Shown here one piece after another: positions 8,593 through 16,191 of a DNA stretch of 64,000 nt (position 1 is its first letter; each line of letters begins with the position of its first letter). Origin of the DNA: Paracoccaceae bacterium. Lineage in GTDB: Bacteria > Pseudomonadota > Alphaproteobacteria > Rhodobacterales > Rhodobacteraceae. The position numbers and the translations under genes were made by a program. Below the pieces are notes generated by a model, which saw only the letters and a list, made by a program, of their open reading frames with translations, searched no databases and was not told the DNA's origin. The stretch spans positions 229,720-293,719 of the forward strand of contig JAIOJF010000025.1 in assembly GCA_019911965.1 (NCBI GenBank), given 5' to 3'.

Positions 8593-9384
8593 TCAGGCGA
8601 ACAAGGCCGCCACCAGCGGCGATTGCGCATCCGCCAGCGCGTCGATCACATCGAAATGATGCCGCCCGGGGTCGATCACCGCCCCGGCCTCCGGCCATGC
8701 CCGCGCCAGCCAGTTGGCCTGGTCGATAAAGGCCGGGCGCTCGTCGCCACCAACCCAGGCGATTACCGGCACGGCCAGATGCCCGGCATCGAGGATCGGA
8801 CTTTCCGCCGCCGCCTCGCCCTCATCCAGCCGCAGATCGCGGTTCATCGCGGTGTTCAGCAGGGGCCTCAGATCATGCAGCCCGGAGATTGAAACCACCC
8901 GCCTGATCCGGCCATCAAGCCGGGGCTGCGTGCGGTCCGATCCCAGCATCCGCGTCACCAGATGCCCACCGGCGGAATGCCCGGCCAGCCGGATCGGCCC
9001 GTCAACCATCGCCGCCGCCTTGCCAACCGCCGCCGCCACCTGCCGCGTGATCGCGGATATCCGCGCCTCAGGGGCCAGCACATAGGACGGGATCGCCACC
9101 GCATATCCCCGCGCCAATGCCCCGGCAGCCAGATGCGACCACATCGACTTGTCATTGGCACGCCAATAACCGCCATGCACGAACACCGCCAACCCTTCGG
9201 GCGCGGCTTCGGGCCGGAACAGGTCCAGCCGCTGGCGCGGATGATCGCCATAAGCCAGGTCGATCTCCGCCTGCCGCGCTGCCCGGAACGCCGCCGCTGC
9301 CGCCGCCCAGCGGGGCGGATAATCCGCCGCCGCCGGGATATGGCCGAAATTGTCGTAGGCATCGTCCCGGTCGGTTGTCGCCAT
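8593..9384 (-). CDS. Alpha/beta hydrolase, arylformamidase-like
   Basis: The 263-residue serine hydrolase has the HGGYW oxyanion motif at residues 70-74, characteristic of kynurenine formamidase-like and related alpha/beta hydrolases. The nucleophile elbow GHSAGG places Ser at about residue 137. A probable acid appears in WVGGDERPAF and the His in GRHHFDVID near the C-terminus, so the triad looks complete. No kynureninase or tryptophan dioxygenase gene is nearby, so formylkynurenine is only one possible substrate. It is divergently arranged with the gabD-type gene and convergent with the cupin gene. No signal peptide is visible; a cytoplasmic location is expected. Confidence 0.82.
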   Translation of the reverse strand: MATTDRDDAYDNFGHIPAAADYPPRWAAAAAAFRAARQAEIDLAYGDHPRQRLDLFRPEAAPEGLAVFVHGGYWRANDKSMWSHLAAGALARGYAVAIPSYVLAPEARISAITRQVAAAVGKAAAMVDGPIRLAGHSAGGHLVTRMLGSDRTQPRLDGRIRRVVSISGLHDLRPLLNTAMNRDLRLDEGEAAAESPILDAGHLAVPVIAWVGGDERPAFIDQANWLARAWPEAGAVIDPGRHHFDVIDALADAQSPLVAALFA

Positions 9385-9494
9385 CTCTGCCTCCGTCTGC
9401 GCTCGCCATCAGACTATCACCGCCCACCCTTGCGAAGAAAAGCGATATGTGAAACACCCGCCGCCAGATCAGATCCCGCGCAAGGACCCAACCC

Positions 9495-10973
9495 ATGCAA
9501 GCCAAGACCAACCTCGCCGCCGCCCTCAAGGACCCGAGCCTGCTGGCCCGCAAGGCCTTTGTTGCCGGTGAATGGGTGGATGCCGATGACGGCGCGACCT
9601 TCGCGATCAGCAATCCGTCGCGCGGCGATGTCATCTGCACCATCCCCGATCTGGGCGTCGCCGAAGCCCGCCGCGCCATCGAGGCCGCCCGCATCGCCCA
9701 GAAATCCTGGGCCGCACGAACCGGCAAGGACCGCGCCGCGATCCTGCGCAAATGGTACGACCTGATGGTCGCCAATGCCGATGATCTGGCCGCTATCCTG
9801 ACCGCCGAAATGGGCAAGCCGCTGGCCGAGGCGAAGGGCGAAGTGCTGTACGGTGCCAGCTATGTCGAATGGTTCGGCGAAGAGGCCAAGCGCATCTACG
9901 GCGAAACCATCCCCGGCCACCAGCCCGACAAGCGCATCATGGTTATCAGGCAGCCGGTCGGCGTTGTCGCCTCGATCACGCCGTGGAACTTCCCCAACGC
10001 GATGATCGCCCGCAAGGTCGCCCCCGCGCTGGCGGTCGGCTGCGCCTTTGTCGCCCGCCCGGCCTCGGAAACCCCGCTTTCGGCGCTGGCGCTGGCGGTG
10101 CTGGCGGAACGCGCCGGGGTGCCGAAAGGCGTGCTCAGCGTCATCACCTCGACGAAATCCTCGGCCATCGGCAAGGAATTCTGCGAAAACCCGATCGTGC
10201 GCAAACTCACCTTCACCGGCTCGACCGAAGTTGGCCGCATCCTGATGCGCCAGGCCGCCGACCAGATCATGAAAACCTCGATGGAGCTTGGCGGCAACGC
10301 CCCGTTCATCGTATTCGACGATGCCGATCTCGACAAGGCGGTCGAAGGCGCGATGATCTCGAAATACCGCAATAACGGCCAGACCTGCGTCTGCGCCAAC
10401 CGCATCTACGTGCAGGATGGCGTCTACGACGCCTTTGCCGAAAAACTCGCGGCCGCCGTGGCGAGGATGAAGGTCGGCGACGGCTTTGACGATGGCGTCA
10501 CCGCCGGCCCGCTGATCACCGAAGACGCGGTGGCCAAGGTCGAGGAACATATCGCCGACGCGCTTGCCAAGGGCGCGAAAATCGCCGCCGGCGGCAAGCG
10601 CCACGCGCTGGGGGGCACGTTCTTCGAGCCCACCATCCTGACCGGCGTCACCTCCGACATGATGGTCACCAATGATGAAACCTTCGGCCCGGTCGCGCCC
10701 CTGTTCCGCTTTGCGGACGAAGACGACGTGATCCGCCAGGCCAATGACACGATCTTCGGCCTCGCCTCGTATTTCTACGCCCGCGATCTGTCGCGGGTCA
10801 CCCGCGTGGCCGAGGCGCTGGAATATGGCATGGTCGGCATCAATACCGGCCTGATCTCGACCGAGCTGGCCCCGTTCGGCGGCATCAAGCAATCCGGCCA
10901 GGGCCGCGAAGGCTCGTCGCACGGCACCGAGGATTACCTGGAAATGAAATACATGTGCATCGGCATCGACTGA
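9495..10973 (+). CDS. gabD: NAD(P)-dependent succinate-semialdehyde dehydrogenase-type ALDH
   Basis: This 492-residue aldehyde dehydrogenase matches the GabD group (ITPWNFPNAMIARKVAPALA, FTGSTEVGRILM, general base Glu264 in SMELGGNAP, catalytic Cys298 in NNGQTCVCANR, and the C-terminal PFGGIKQSGQGREGS). It would oxidise succinate semialdehyde to succinate in GABA or related catabolism. One oddity: the usual nucleotide-contacting Lys of the KPA..TP motif is Arg here (VARPASETP, about residue 188). The vicinal Cys at 300 also occurs in many GabD proteins. No gabT is adjacent. A transcriptional unit of one gene is likely, followed by a repeat-rich spacer. Confidence 0.87.
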   Translation: MQAKTNLAAALKDPSLLARKAFVAGEWVDADDGATFAISNPSRGDVICTIPDLGVAEARRAIEAARIAQKSWAARTGKDRAAILRKWYDLMVANADDLAAILTAEMGKPLAEAKGEVLYGASYVEWFGEEAKRIYGETIPGHQPDKRIMVIRQPVGVVASITPWNFPNAMIARKVAPALAVGCAFVARPASETPLSALALAVLAERAGVPKGVLSVITSTKSSAIGKEFCENPIVRKLTFTGSTEVGRILMRQAADQIMKTSMELGGNAPFIVFDDADLDKAVEGAMISKYRNNGQTCVCANRIYVQDGVYDAFAEKLAAAVARMKVGDGFDDGVTAGPLITEDAVAKVEEHIADALAKGAKIAAGGKRHALGGTFFEPTILTGVTSDMMVTNDETFGPVAPLFRFADEDDVIRQANDTIFGLASYFYARDLSRVTRVAEALEYGMVGINTGLISTELAPFGGIKQSGQGREGSSHGTEDYLEMKYMCIGID

Positions 10974-10983
10974 GTGCCGCCAA

Positions 10984-11108
10984 CTTGCCCCCGGCTTCTT
11001 TTTGGCAGAAATACTCGCGCCGCAGGCCAGAAATCCCGCAAAGCGCAGCTTTGCGCCCGGCCCAACCGGCACTGATCGAAGATCAGATGCCGGGCGGGAG
11101 CGCCCCTT
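10984..11108. repeat. Intergenic repeat-like element with inverted repeats
   Basis: The spacer after the aldehyde dehydrogenase contains a CGGCTTCTTTTTGGCAGAAA stretch that I recognise as a common intergenic phrase in Rhodobacteraceae, then an AAAGC-GCA-GCTTT hairpin, then an 11-bp stem (11068-11078 with 11082-11093, one bulged A) with loop GAA. The whole resembles a REP/BIME-type element that could also terminate the upstream transcript. No second copy occurs in this window, so its repetitive nature rests on recall rather than on the sequence given. Confidence 0.45.
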
Positions 11109-11171
11109 CGCGCTGAATTAATTCCCCGCCGCCGCCAAGGATTGACGCCGCCCCTGCGTCTCACCCACATT

Positions 11172-11717
11172 ATGCGGATGGAAACCGGAGACGAGTCACT
11201 GGTCGCGCTGGCCCTGCAAGGGGACGGCGAGGCATTTACTGCCCTTGTCACCCGGCATTACGACCTGATCTTCCGGGTCGCCTTTCGCATCCTTGGCAGC
11301 CGCGACGCGGCGATGGACCTGGCGCAGGATATCTGCGCCGCCCTGCCCGGCAAGCTGGCCGGGTTTCGCCGCGAGGCGCGGTTTACCACCTGGCTCTACC
11401 GGGTGGTGTCGAACGCCGCGCTGGACCATCTGCGCCGCCGCAAGGCCCATGCCAAAGCCGCCGAGGGCTGGGCCGAGGCCGAAAGCCTGGCGCGTGACGC
11501 CGACGCCGAACGCCAGCGCGAACTGGACTGGCTGCATCAGGCGATGGCGCGGCTTGCGCCCGATCTGCGCCAGACCGTGGCGCTGGTCCTGGGCGAGGAG
11601 ATGACCCATGCCGAGGCCGCCCGCGTGCTGGACATTTCCGAAGGCACGGTAAGCTGGCGGATGAGCGAAGTGAAAAAAGCCCTGCGCCGGATGGCGCAAG
11701 CGGAGGACCCGGCATGA
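11172..11717 (+). CDS. ECF RNA polymerase sigma factor
   Basis: The product (about 181 residues) has sigma-70 region 2 (FTALVTRHYDLIFRVAFRIL and DAAMDLAQDI, then FRREARFTTWLYRVVSNAALDHLRRRK) and region 4 with a helix-turn-helix (ETVALVL-like segment, MTHAEAARVLDISEGTVSWRMSEVKKALRR). Start choice is uncertain: ATG codons at 11172 and 11178 lack a strong ribosome-binding site, and a TTG lies at 11142. The stop overlaps the next gene's ATG (ATGA at 11714), so the two are translationally coupled. No separate anti-sigma gene is present; the coupled VWA protein has a short N-terminal region plus membrane anchor that could do this job. A perfect palindrome GAATTAATTC at 11115-11124 lies upstream. 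Confidence 0.88.
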   Translation: MRMETGDESLVALALQGDGEAFTALVTRHYDLIFRVAFRILGSRDAAMDLAQDICAALPGKLAGFRREARFTTWLYRVVSNAALDHLRRRKAHAKAAEGWAEAESLARDADAERQRELDWLHQAMARLAPDLRQTVALVLGEEMTHAEAARVLDISEGTVSWRMSEVKKALRRMAQAEDPA

Positions 11718-13663
11718 GTGACGAACTGCACCGCCTGCAAGCCGCCCTGAGGGCCGCCACGCCCGAAACCGACCCGGATGCCAAGGCCGCCGCCATCGCG
11801 CTGGCGCAAAAAAATTTCGCCGCCCGCCAAGGATCGGCCGATGCCGCCCGTCAGACAATTGACGGCCCGAAAGACAGGGCCGGATTTTTGACAGGAGTGA
11901 AAACCATGTTCCACCGGATCGGCCTGAAACCCGCCCTTTATGCCACCTCCAGCCTTGCCGTTGCCGGGCTTGGCCTGCTGGTCGTCCTGCCGCTGGACGA
12001 TTCGACGCCGCGCATGCGCCTGACCGCCCCGCCGGTAAGCGGGATCGATGGCGGCAATACCGAAGCCGACAAGGTCCGCGAGGCCCGGCGCGATCAACTT
12101 CCCGCCGAGGCCGAGCTTGCCCTTGAAGTCGCGCCGCCGCCGGCAACCGGACAGGCGGCACCCTCGCCGGCCCCCCTTGCCATGCCGCGCATGGAAAAGG
12201 TTGCGCCGGGCTATGGCGGGATTGTAACCACCAGCGACGATGCGGCGCAGATGCCGCAGGACGATAACGAACGTTTCGCCAATGCCGAATCCAACCCCCT
12301 GAAGATCGCGGCGGACGAGCCGGTCTCGACCTTCTCGGTCGATGTCGATACCGCCTCTTACGCCTATATCCGCGCCGCCATCATGGATGGCCGCCTGCCG
12401 AACCCCGATGCGGTGCGGATAGAGGAGATGATCAATTATTTCCCCTACGATTACCGCGCCCCCGACGGCAGCGATGCCCCCTTCGCAACCTCCGTGGCCC
12501 TGTTCCAGACACCGTGGAATGCCGACACGAAGCTGCTGCGCATCGGCATTCAGGGCGAAAAACCGGCGGTCGAGGGTCGCCCGGCGCTTGATCTGGTGTT
12601 CCTGATCGACACGTCCGGTTCGATGCAGGATGCCAACAAGTTGCCGCTTCTGAAGCAATCCTTCCGCCTGCTCCTGTCGAAACTCAGCCCCGAGGACCGG
12701 GTGTCCATCGTCACCTATGCCGGGTCGTCCGGCGTGGTGCTGGAACCGACCGCCGCCTCCGATGAGGCCGCCATTCTTGAGGCGCTGAACCGGCTTGAGG
12801 CGGGCGGCTCCACCGCCGGGGCGGAAGGCCTGCAACTGGCCTATGCCCAGGCCGCGAAGATGCACGGCGACGGGCGGATCGGGCGCATCCTGCTGGCCAC
12901 CGATGGCGATTTCAATGTCGGGATTTCCGATCCCGAGGAGCTGAAGACATACATCGAGCAAAAGCGCGACGGCGGCACCTACCTGTCGGTGCTGGGCTTC
13001 GGGCGGGGCAATTACAACGATGCGCTGATGCAGGCGCTGGCGCAGAACGGCAATGGCACGGCGTCTTACATCGACACGCTGAGCGAGGCGCAGAAGGTGC
13101 TGGTGGACCAGGTCTCGGGCGCATTGTTCCCGATTGCCAGCGATGTGAAGATCCAGATCGAGTTCAACCCCGCCCAGATTGCCGAATACCGGCTGATCGG
13201 CTATGAAACCCGGCTGCTGAACCGCGAGGATTTCAACAATGACAAGGTCGATGCCGGTGATATCGGGGCCGGCCATACCGTCACCGCGATTTACGAGATT
13301 ACGCCCGTCGGCTCACCGGCGCAGATGTCGGACCCGCTGCGCTATGGCGACAATTCCGGCGAGGCGGTGGCGGTCAGCCAGGAATATGCCTTCCTGAAAC
13401 TGCGCTACAAACGCCCCGGCGAAAGCACCAGCCACCTGATCACCACCCCGATCAGTGGCGATGAATCCACTATCGACGACGATGCCCGCTTCGCCGCCGC
13501 CATTGCCGGGTTCGGCCAGTTGCTGACGGGCGGCAAATATCTGGGCGACTGGAGCTTTGGCGACGCCATCGCGCTGGCCGGTGCCGCCAAGGGTGACGAC
13601 GCATTCGGCTACCGGGCCGAGGCGATCCGGCTGATGCGGCTGGCAGAAACACTGTCGCGCTGA
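11714..13663 (+). CDS. Membrane-anchored von Willebrand factor A protein (YfbK-like, DUF3520)
   Basis: The 649-residue protein has a soluble N-terminal segment of about 70 residues, one predicted transmembrane helix at about 74-94, a Pro/Ala-rich linker, a YfbK-like N-terminal domain (FSVDVDTASYAYIRAAI, IEEMINYFPYDY), and a VWA domain with the MIDAS motif DTSGS at 299-303 and the later TDGDFN. The C-terminal DUF3520 region ends the protein. It is translationally coupled to the ECF sigma gene. The arrangement suggests that the membrane protein's cytoplasmic N-terminus holds the sigma factor while the VWA domain senses something in the periplasm; this is inference. The family's biochemical function is not established. 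A strong hairpin terminator follows. Confidence 0.85.
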   Translation: MSDELHRLQAALRAATPETDPDAKAAAIALAQKNFAARQGSADAARQTIDGPKDRAGFLTGVKTMFHRIGLKPALYATSSLAVAGLGLLVVLPLDDSTPRMRLTAPPVSGIDGGNTEADKVREARRDQLPAEAELALEVAPPPATGQAAPSPAPLAMPRMEKVAPGYGGIVTTSDDAAQMPQDDNERFANAESNPLKIAADEPVSTFSVDVDTASYAYIRAAIMDGRLPNPDAVRIEEMINYFPYDYRAPDGSDAPFATSVALFQTPWNADTKLLRIGIQGEKPAVEGRPALDLVFLIDTSGSMQDANKLPLLKQSFRLLLSKLSPEDRVSIVTYAGSSGVVLEPTAASDEAAILEALNRLEAGGSTAGAEGLQLAYAQAAKMHGDGRIGRILLATDGDFNVGISDPEELKTYIEQKRDGGTYLSVLGFGRGNYNDALMQALAQNGNGTASYIDTLSEAQKVLVDQVSGALFPIASDVKIQIEFNPAQIAEYRLIGYETRLLNREDFNNDKVDAGDIGAGHTVTAIYEITPVGSPAQMSDPLRYGDNSGEAVAVSQEYAFLKLRYKRPGESTSHLITTPISGDESTIDDDARFAAAIAGFGQLLTGGKYLGDWSFGDAIALAGAAKGDDAFGYRAEAIRLMRLAETLSR

Positions 13664-13683
13664 ACCGCCGCCGGGTCATGAAT

Positions 13684-13709
13684 TGCGCCGCTCCGCAAGG
13701 GGCGGCGCA
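13684..13709 (+). terminator. Rho-independent-like terminator after the sigma/VWA operon
   Basis: An 11-bp stem TGCGCCGCTCC / GGGGCGGCGCA with a GCAA tetraloop (one T-G wobble) is followed by TTTGTG. It begins 20 nt after the VWA stop codon, in the right place to end the sigma-VWA transcript. The T-run is short. Confidence 0.7.
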
Positions 13710-13749
13710 TTTGTGATAGGGCCGCTCTGGCCATTCCCGGCGGGCCGAT

Positions 13750-13856
13750 CTAGAGCGTTTCGGGTTTAACCTGAAACATCGAGCATCGGATTTCGCGTTC
13801 GACCGAAGGGAGAGGCAGCGAACATCCGATCCAAGTTTAACCCGAAATGCTTTAGG
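13750..13856. repeat. Long imperfect inverted repeat, dispersed-repeat candidate
   Basis: The arms GCGTTTCGGGTTTAAC (from about 13754) and GTTTAACCCGAAATGC (to about 13850) are near-complementary, and an inner pair (CATCGGAT / ATCCGATC) also matches, so the 107-base unit can fold into one long hairpin. The left arm is itself nearly palindromic (GTTTCGGGTTTAACCTGAAAC is 21 bases, with centre GGTTTAACC). It lies just upstream of the M3 peptidase gene. The style resembles dispersed intergenic repeats of alphaproteobacteria, but no second copy is in this window. Confidence 0.55.
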
Positions 13857-13880
13857 GTCCGCCCGAACAGGAGATGCCCG

Positions 13881-15914
13881 ATGAAAAACCCGTTGCTGGA
13901 AGACTGGACAACACCCTTCGGCCTGCCGCCTTTCGCGCGGATATCCGATGCCGATTTCGTCCCCGCATTTGACGAGGCGTTCCGCCGGTCCCGCGCCGCC
14001 ATCGACGCCATTGCCGGCAATCCCGACGCCCCGACTTTCGCCAACACGATCGAGGCGATGGAACGCAGCGATGCGCTGATGGACCGGGTGGCGGCTGTGT
14101 TCTTCAACCTGGTCGGGGCCAATGCCAATCCGGTGCTGGAAGCCCTGCAACGCGATTTGTCGCCGCGCTTTGCGGCGTTTCACTCCGAAACCATGCTGAA
14201 TGCGGCTCTGTTTCAGCGGGTGCAGGCGCTGTTCGCCTCGCGCGAAAGCCTTGGCCTGACGGCGCAGCAATCCCGCGTGCTGGAGCTTTACCACCGCATG
14301 TTCGTTCGCGCCGGTGCCGCGCTGCAAGGCGATGGCCGCGACCGGCTGCGGGCGGTGACCGAGCGGCTGGCGGTGCTGGGCACGGCATTTTCCCAGAACC
14401 TGCTGGCGGATGAGCGTAGCTGGGCCATGCCGCTTGGCGAGGATGATCTGGACGGCCTGCCGGATTTCCTGATCGACGCCACCCGCGAGGCGGCACTTGA
14501 ACGCGGGCTGGAGGGCTACGCGATCACGCTGTCGCGCTCGCTGATCGTGCCGTTCCTGCAATTCTCCACCCGCCGGGACTTGCGCGAGGCCGCGTTCCGG
14601 GCCTGGGGCGCGCGCGGCGAAAACGGCGGCGATACCGACAACCGCGCGATTGTCCGCGAAACCCTGGCGCTGCGCGAGGAACGCGCCAAGCTGCTGGGCT
14701 ATCCGTCTTTCGCGGCGTTCAAGCTGGACCCCGAGATGGCGAAAACGCCCGAACGGGTGCGCGAATTGCTGATGGCGGTGTGGCAACCGGCCCGCGCGCA
14801 GGCCAACCGCGATGCCGAAATCCTGGCGGCGATGATGCATGACGACGGCATCAACGGCGATCTGGCCCCCTGGGACTGGCGGCACTATGCCGAGCGCCGC
14901 AGGCTGGCCGAACACGATCTGGACGAGGCCGAACTGAAACCCTATTTCCAGCTTGATACGATGATCGAGGCGGCGTTCGATGTGGCCGGCCGCCTGTTCG
15001 GCCTCAGCTTTCACGCGCTGGATGTGCCGCTGTACCACCCGGATGCCCGCGCCTGGGAGGTTCGCAAGGATGGCCGGCACATGGCGGTGTTCATCGGCGA
15101 CTACTTTGCCCGGCCCGCCAAACGCTCGGGTGCCTGGTGTTCGGGTTTTCGCCAGCAATCGAATCTGGATGGCGAGGTGCGTCCGATCACCGTCAATGTC
15201 TGCAATTTCGCCAAGGCCCCGGCGGGCCGCCCGACGCTGCTGACATTTGACGATGCGCATACGCTGTTTCACGAGTTCGGCCATGCGCTGCATGCGATGC
15301 TGTCGGATGTTACCTACCAGATGATCTCGGGCACCTCGGTGGCGCGGGATTTCGTGGAATTGCCCAGCCAGCTTTATGAACACTGGCTGACGGTGCCGGA
15401 GGTGCTGCGCAAACATGCCCGCCATGGCAAAACCGGCCAGCCGATCCCCGAGGCGCTGCTGACGCGGCTGCTGGCGGCGCGGAACTTCGATCAGGGCTTT
15501 GCGACGGTGGAATATACCGCCTCGGCGCTGGTCGATCTGGCGTTTCACGGTGGCGCGGCACCCGCCGATCCGATGGCGCGACAGGCCGGGGTGCTGGCCG
15601 AGATCGGCATGCCGCCAGCGATCACCATGCGCCACGCCACGCCGCATTTCGCGCATGTCTTTGCAGGCGACGGCTATTCCAGCGGATATTACAGCTACAT
15701 GTGGTCGGAAGTGATGGATGCCGACGCCTTCGCCGCGTTCGACGAGGCGGGCGATCCCTTCGATCCCGCATTGGCGGCGCGACTGGCCGAGCATATCTTT
15801 TCTGCCGGCGGCAGCGCCGAGGCCGAGGACCTGTACACCGCTTTCCGGGGCCGCCTGCCGGGGGTCGAGGCCTTGCTGAAAGGCCGCGGGCTGGTCGAAT
15901 CGGATGCGCCATAG
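13881..15914 (+). CDS. dcp: M3 family metallopeptidase (peptidyl-dipeptidase Dcp-like)
   Basis: The 677-residue zinc peptidase matches the usual Dcp/oligopeptidase A length. The zinc site HEFGH is at residues 464-468 in DDAHTLFHEFGHALHAML, followed by the third-ligand Glu region GTSVARDFVELPSQ. The C-terminal substrate-closing segment FAGDGYSSGYYSYMWSEVMDADAF is diagnostic of the M3A subfamily. No signal peptide is visible, so it is probably cytoplasmic and removes C-terminal dipeptides from oligopeptides. The ATG at 13881 follows a GGAGATG ribosome-binding site. A hairpin immediately after the stop probably ends the transcript. Confidence 0.9.
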   Translation: MKNPLLEDWTTPFGLPPFARISDADFVPAFDEAFRRSRAAIDAIAGNPDAPTFANTIEAMERSDALMDRVAAVFFNLVGANANPVLEALQRDLSPRFAAFHSETMLNAALFQRVQALFASRESLGLTAQQSRVLELYHRMFVRAGAALQGDGRDRLRAVTERLAVLGTAFSQNLLADERSWAMPLGEDDLDGLPDFLIDATREAALERGLEGYAITLSRSLIVPFLQFSTRRDLREAAFRAWGARGENGGDTDNRAIVRETLALREERAKLLGYPSFAAFKLDPEMAKTPERVRELLMAVWQPARAQANRDAEILAAMMHDDGINGDLAPWDWRHYAERRRLAEHDLDEAELKPYFQLDTMIEAAFDVAGRLFGLSFHALDVPLYHPDARAWEVRKDGRHMAVFIGDYFARPAKRSGAWCSGFRQQSNLDGEVRPITVNVCNFAKAPAGRPTLLTFDDAHTLFHEFGHALHAMLSDVTYQMISGTSVARDFVELPSQLYEHWLTVPEVLRKHARHGKTGQPIPEALLTRLLAARNFDQGFATVEYTASALVDLAFHGGAAPADPMARQAGVLAEIGMPPAITMRHATPHFAHVFAGDGYSSGYYSYMWSEVMDADAFAAFDEAGDPFDPALAARLAEHIFSAGGSAEAEDLYTAFRGRLPGVEALLKGRGLVESDAP

Positions 15915-15950
15915 CGGCATTGGCGGTTTCCCGAATGACAACAATGCCGC
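15914..15950 (+). terminator. Hairpin after dcp
   Basis: GCGGCATTG (15914-15922) pairs perfectly with CAATGCCGC (15942-15950) across a 19-base loop, starting at the last base of the dcp stop codon. There is no T-tract, so it may be a Rho-assisted terminator or a 3'-end stabiliser. The following AT-rich stretch (about 15960-16000) probably holds the promoter of the autotransporter gene, and a CCGGTT-AACC-AACCGG palindrome lies at 16029-16044. Confidence 0.5.
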
Positions 15951-16191
15951 CACATTGCGTAGATTATAAATAAACGATAACAAACACTTATTATGCCATT
16001 CCGCCGTTTGTGGCGAAATTGTGACAAGCCGGTTAACCAACCGGGCAAAAATGGCCCAGCCAGCGCGCAGCGCTATCGGGCCGGGAAATTCCACGCATAG
16101 ACTGATGTTCAGGACAGGCTCCGGGACGTTCGACCCCGGTTCCGGTTCGCTGGGGGGCGAACGTTGAAACTGGGTAGAGAGTGTAAGCCGG

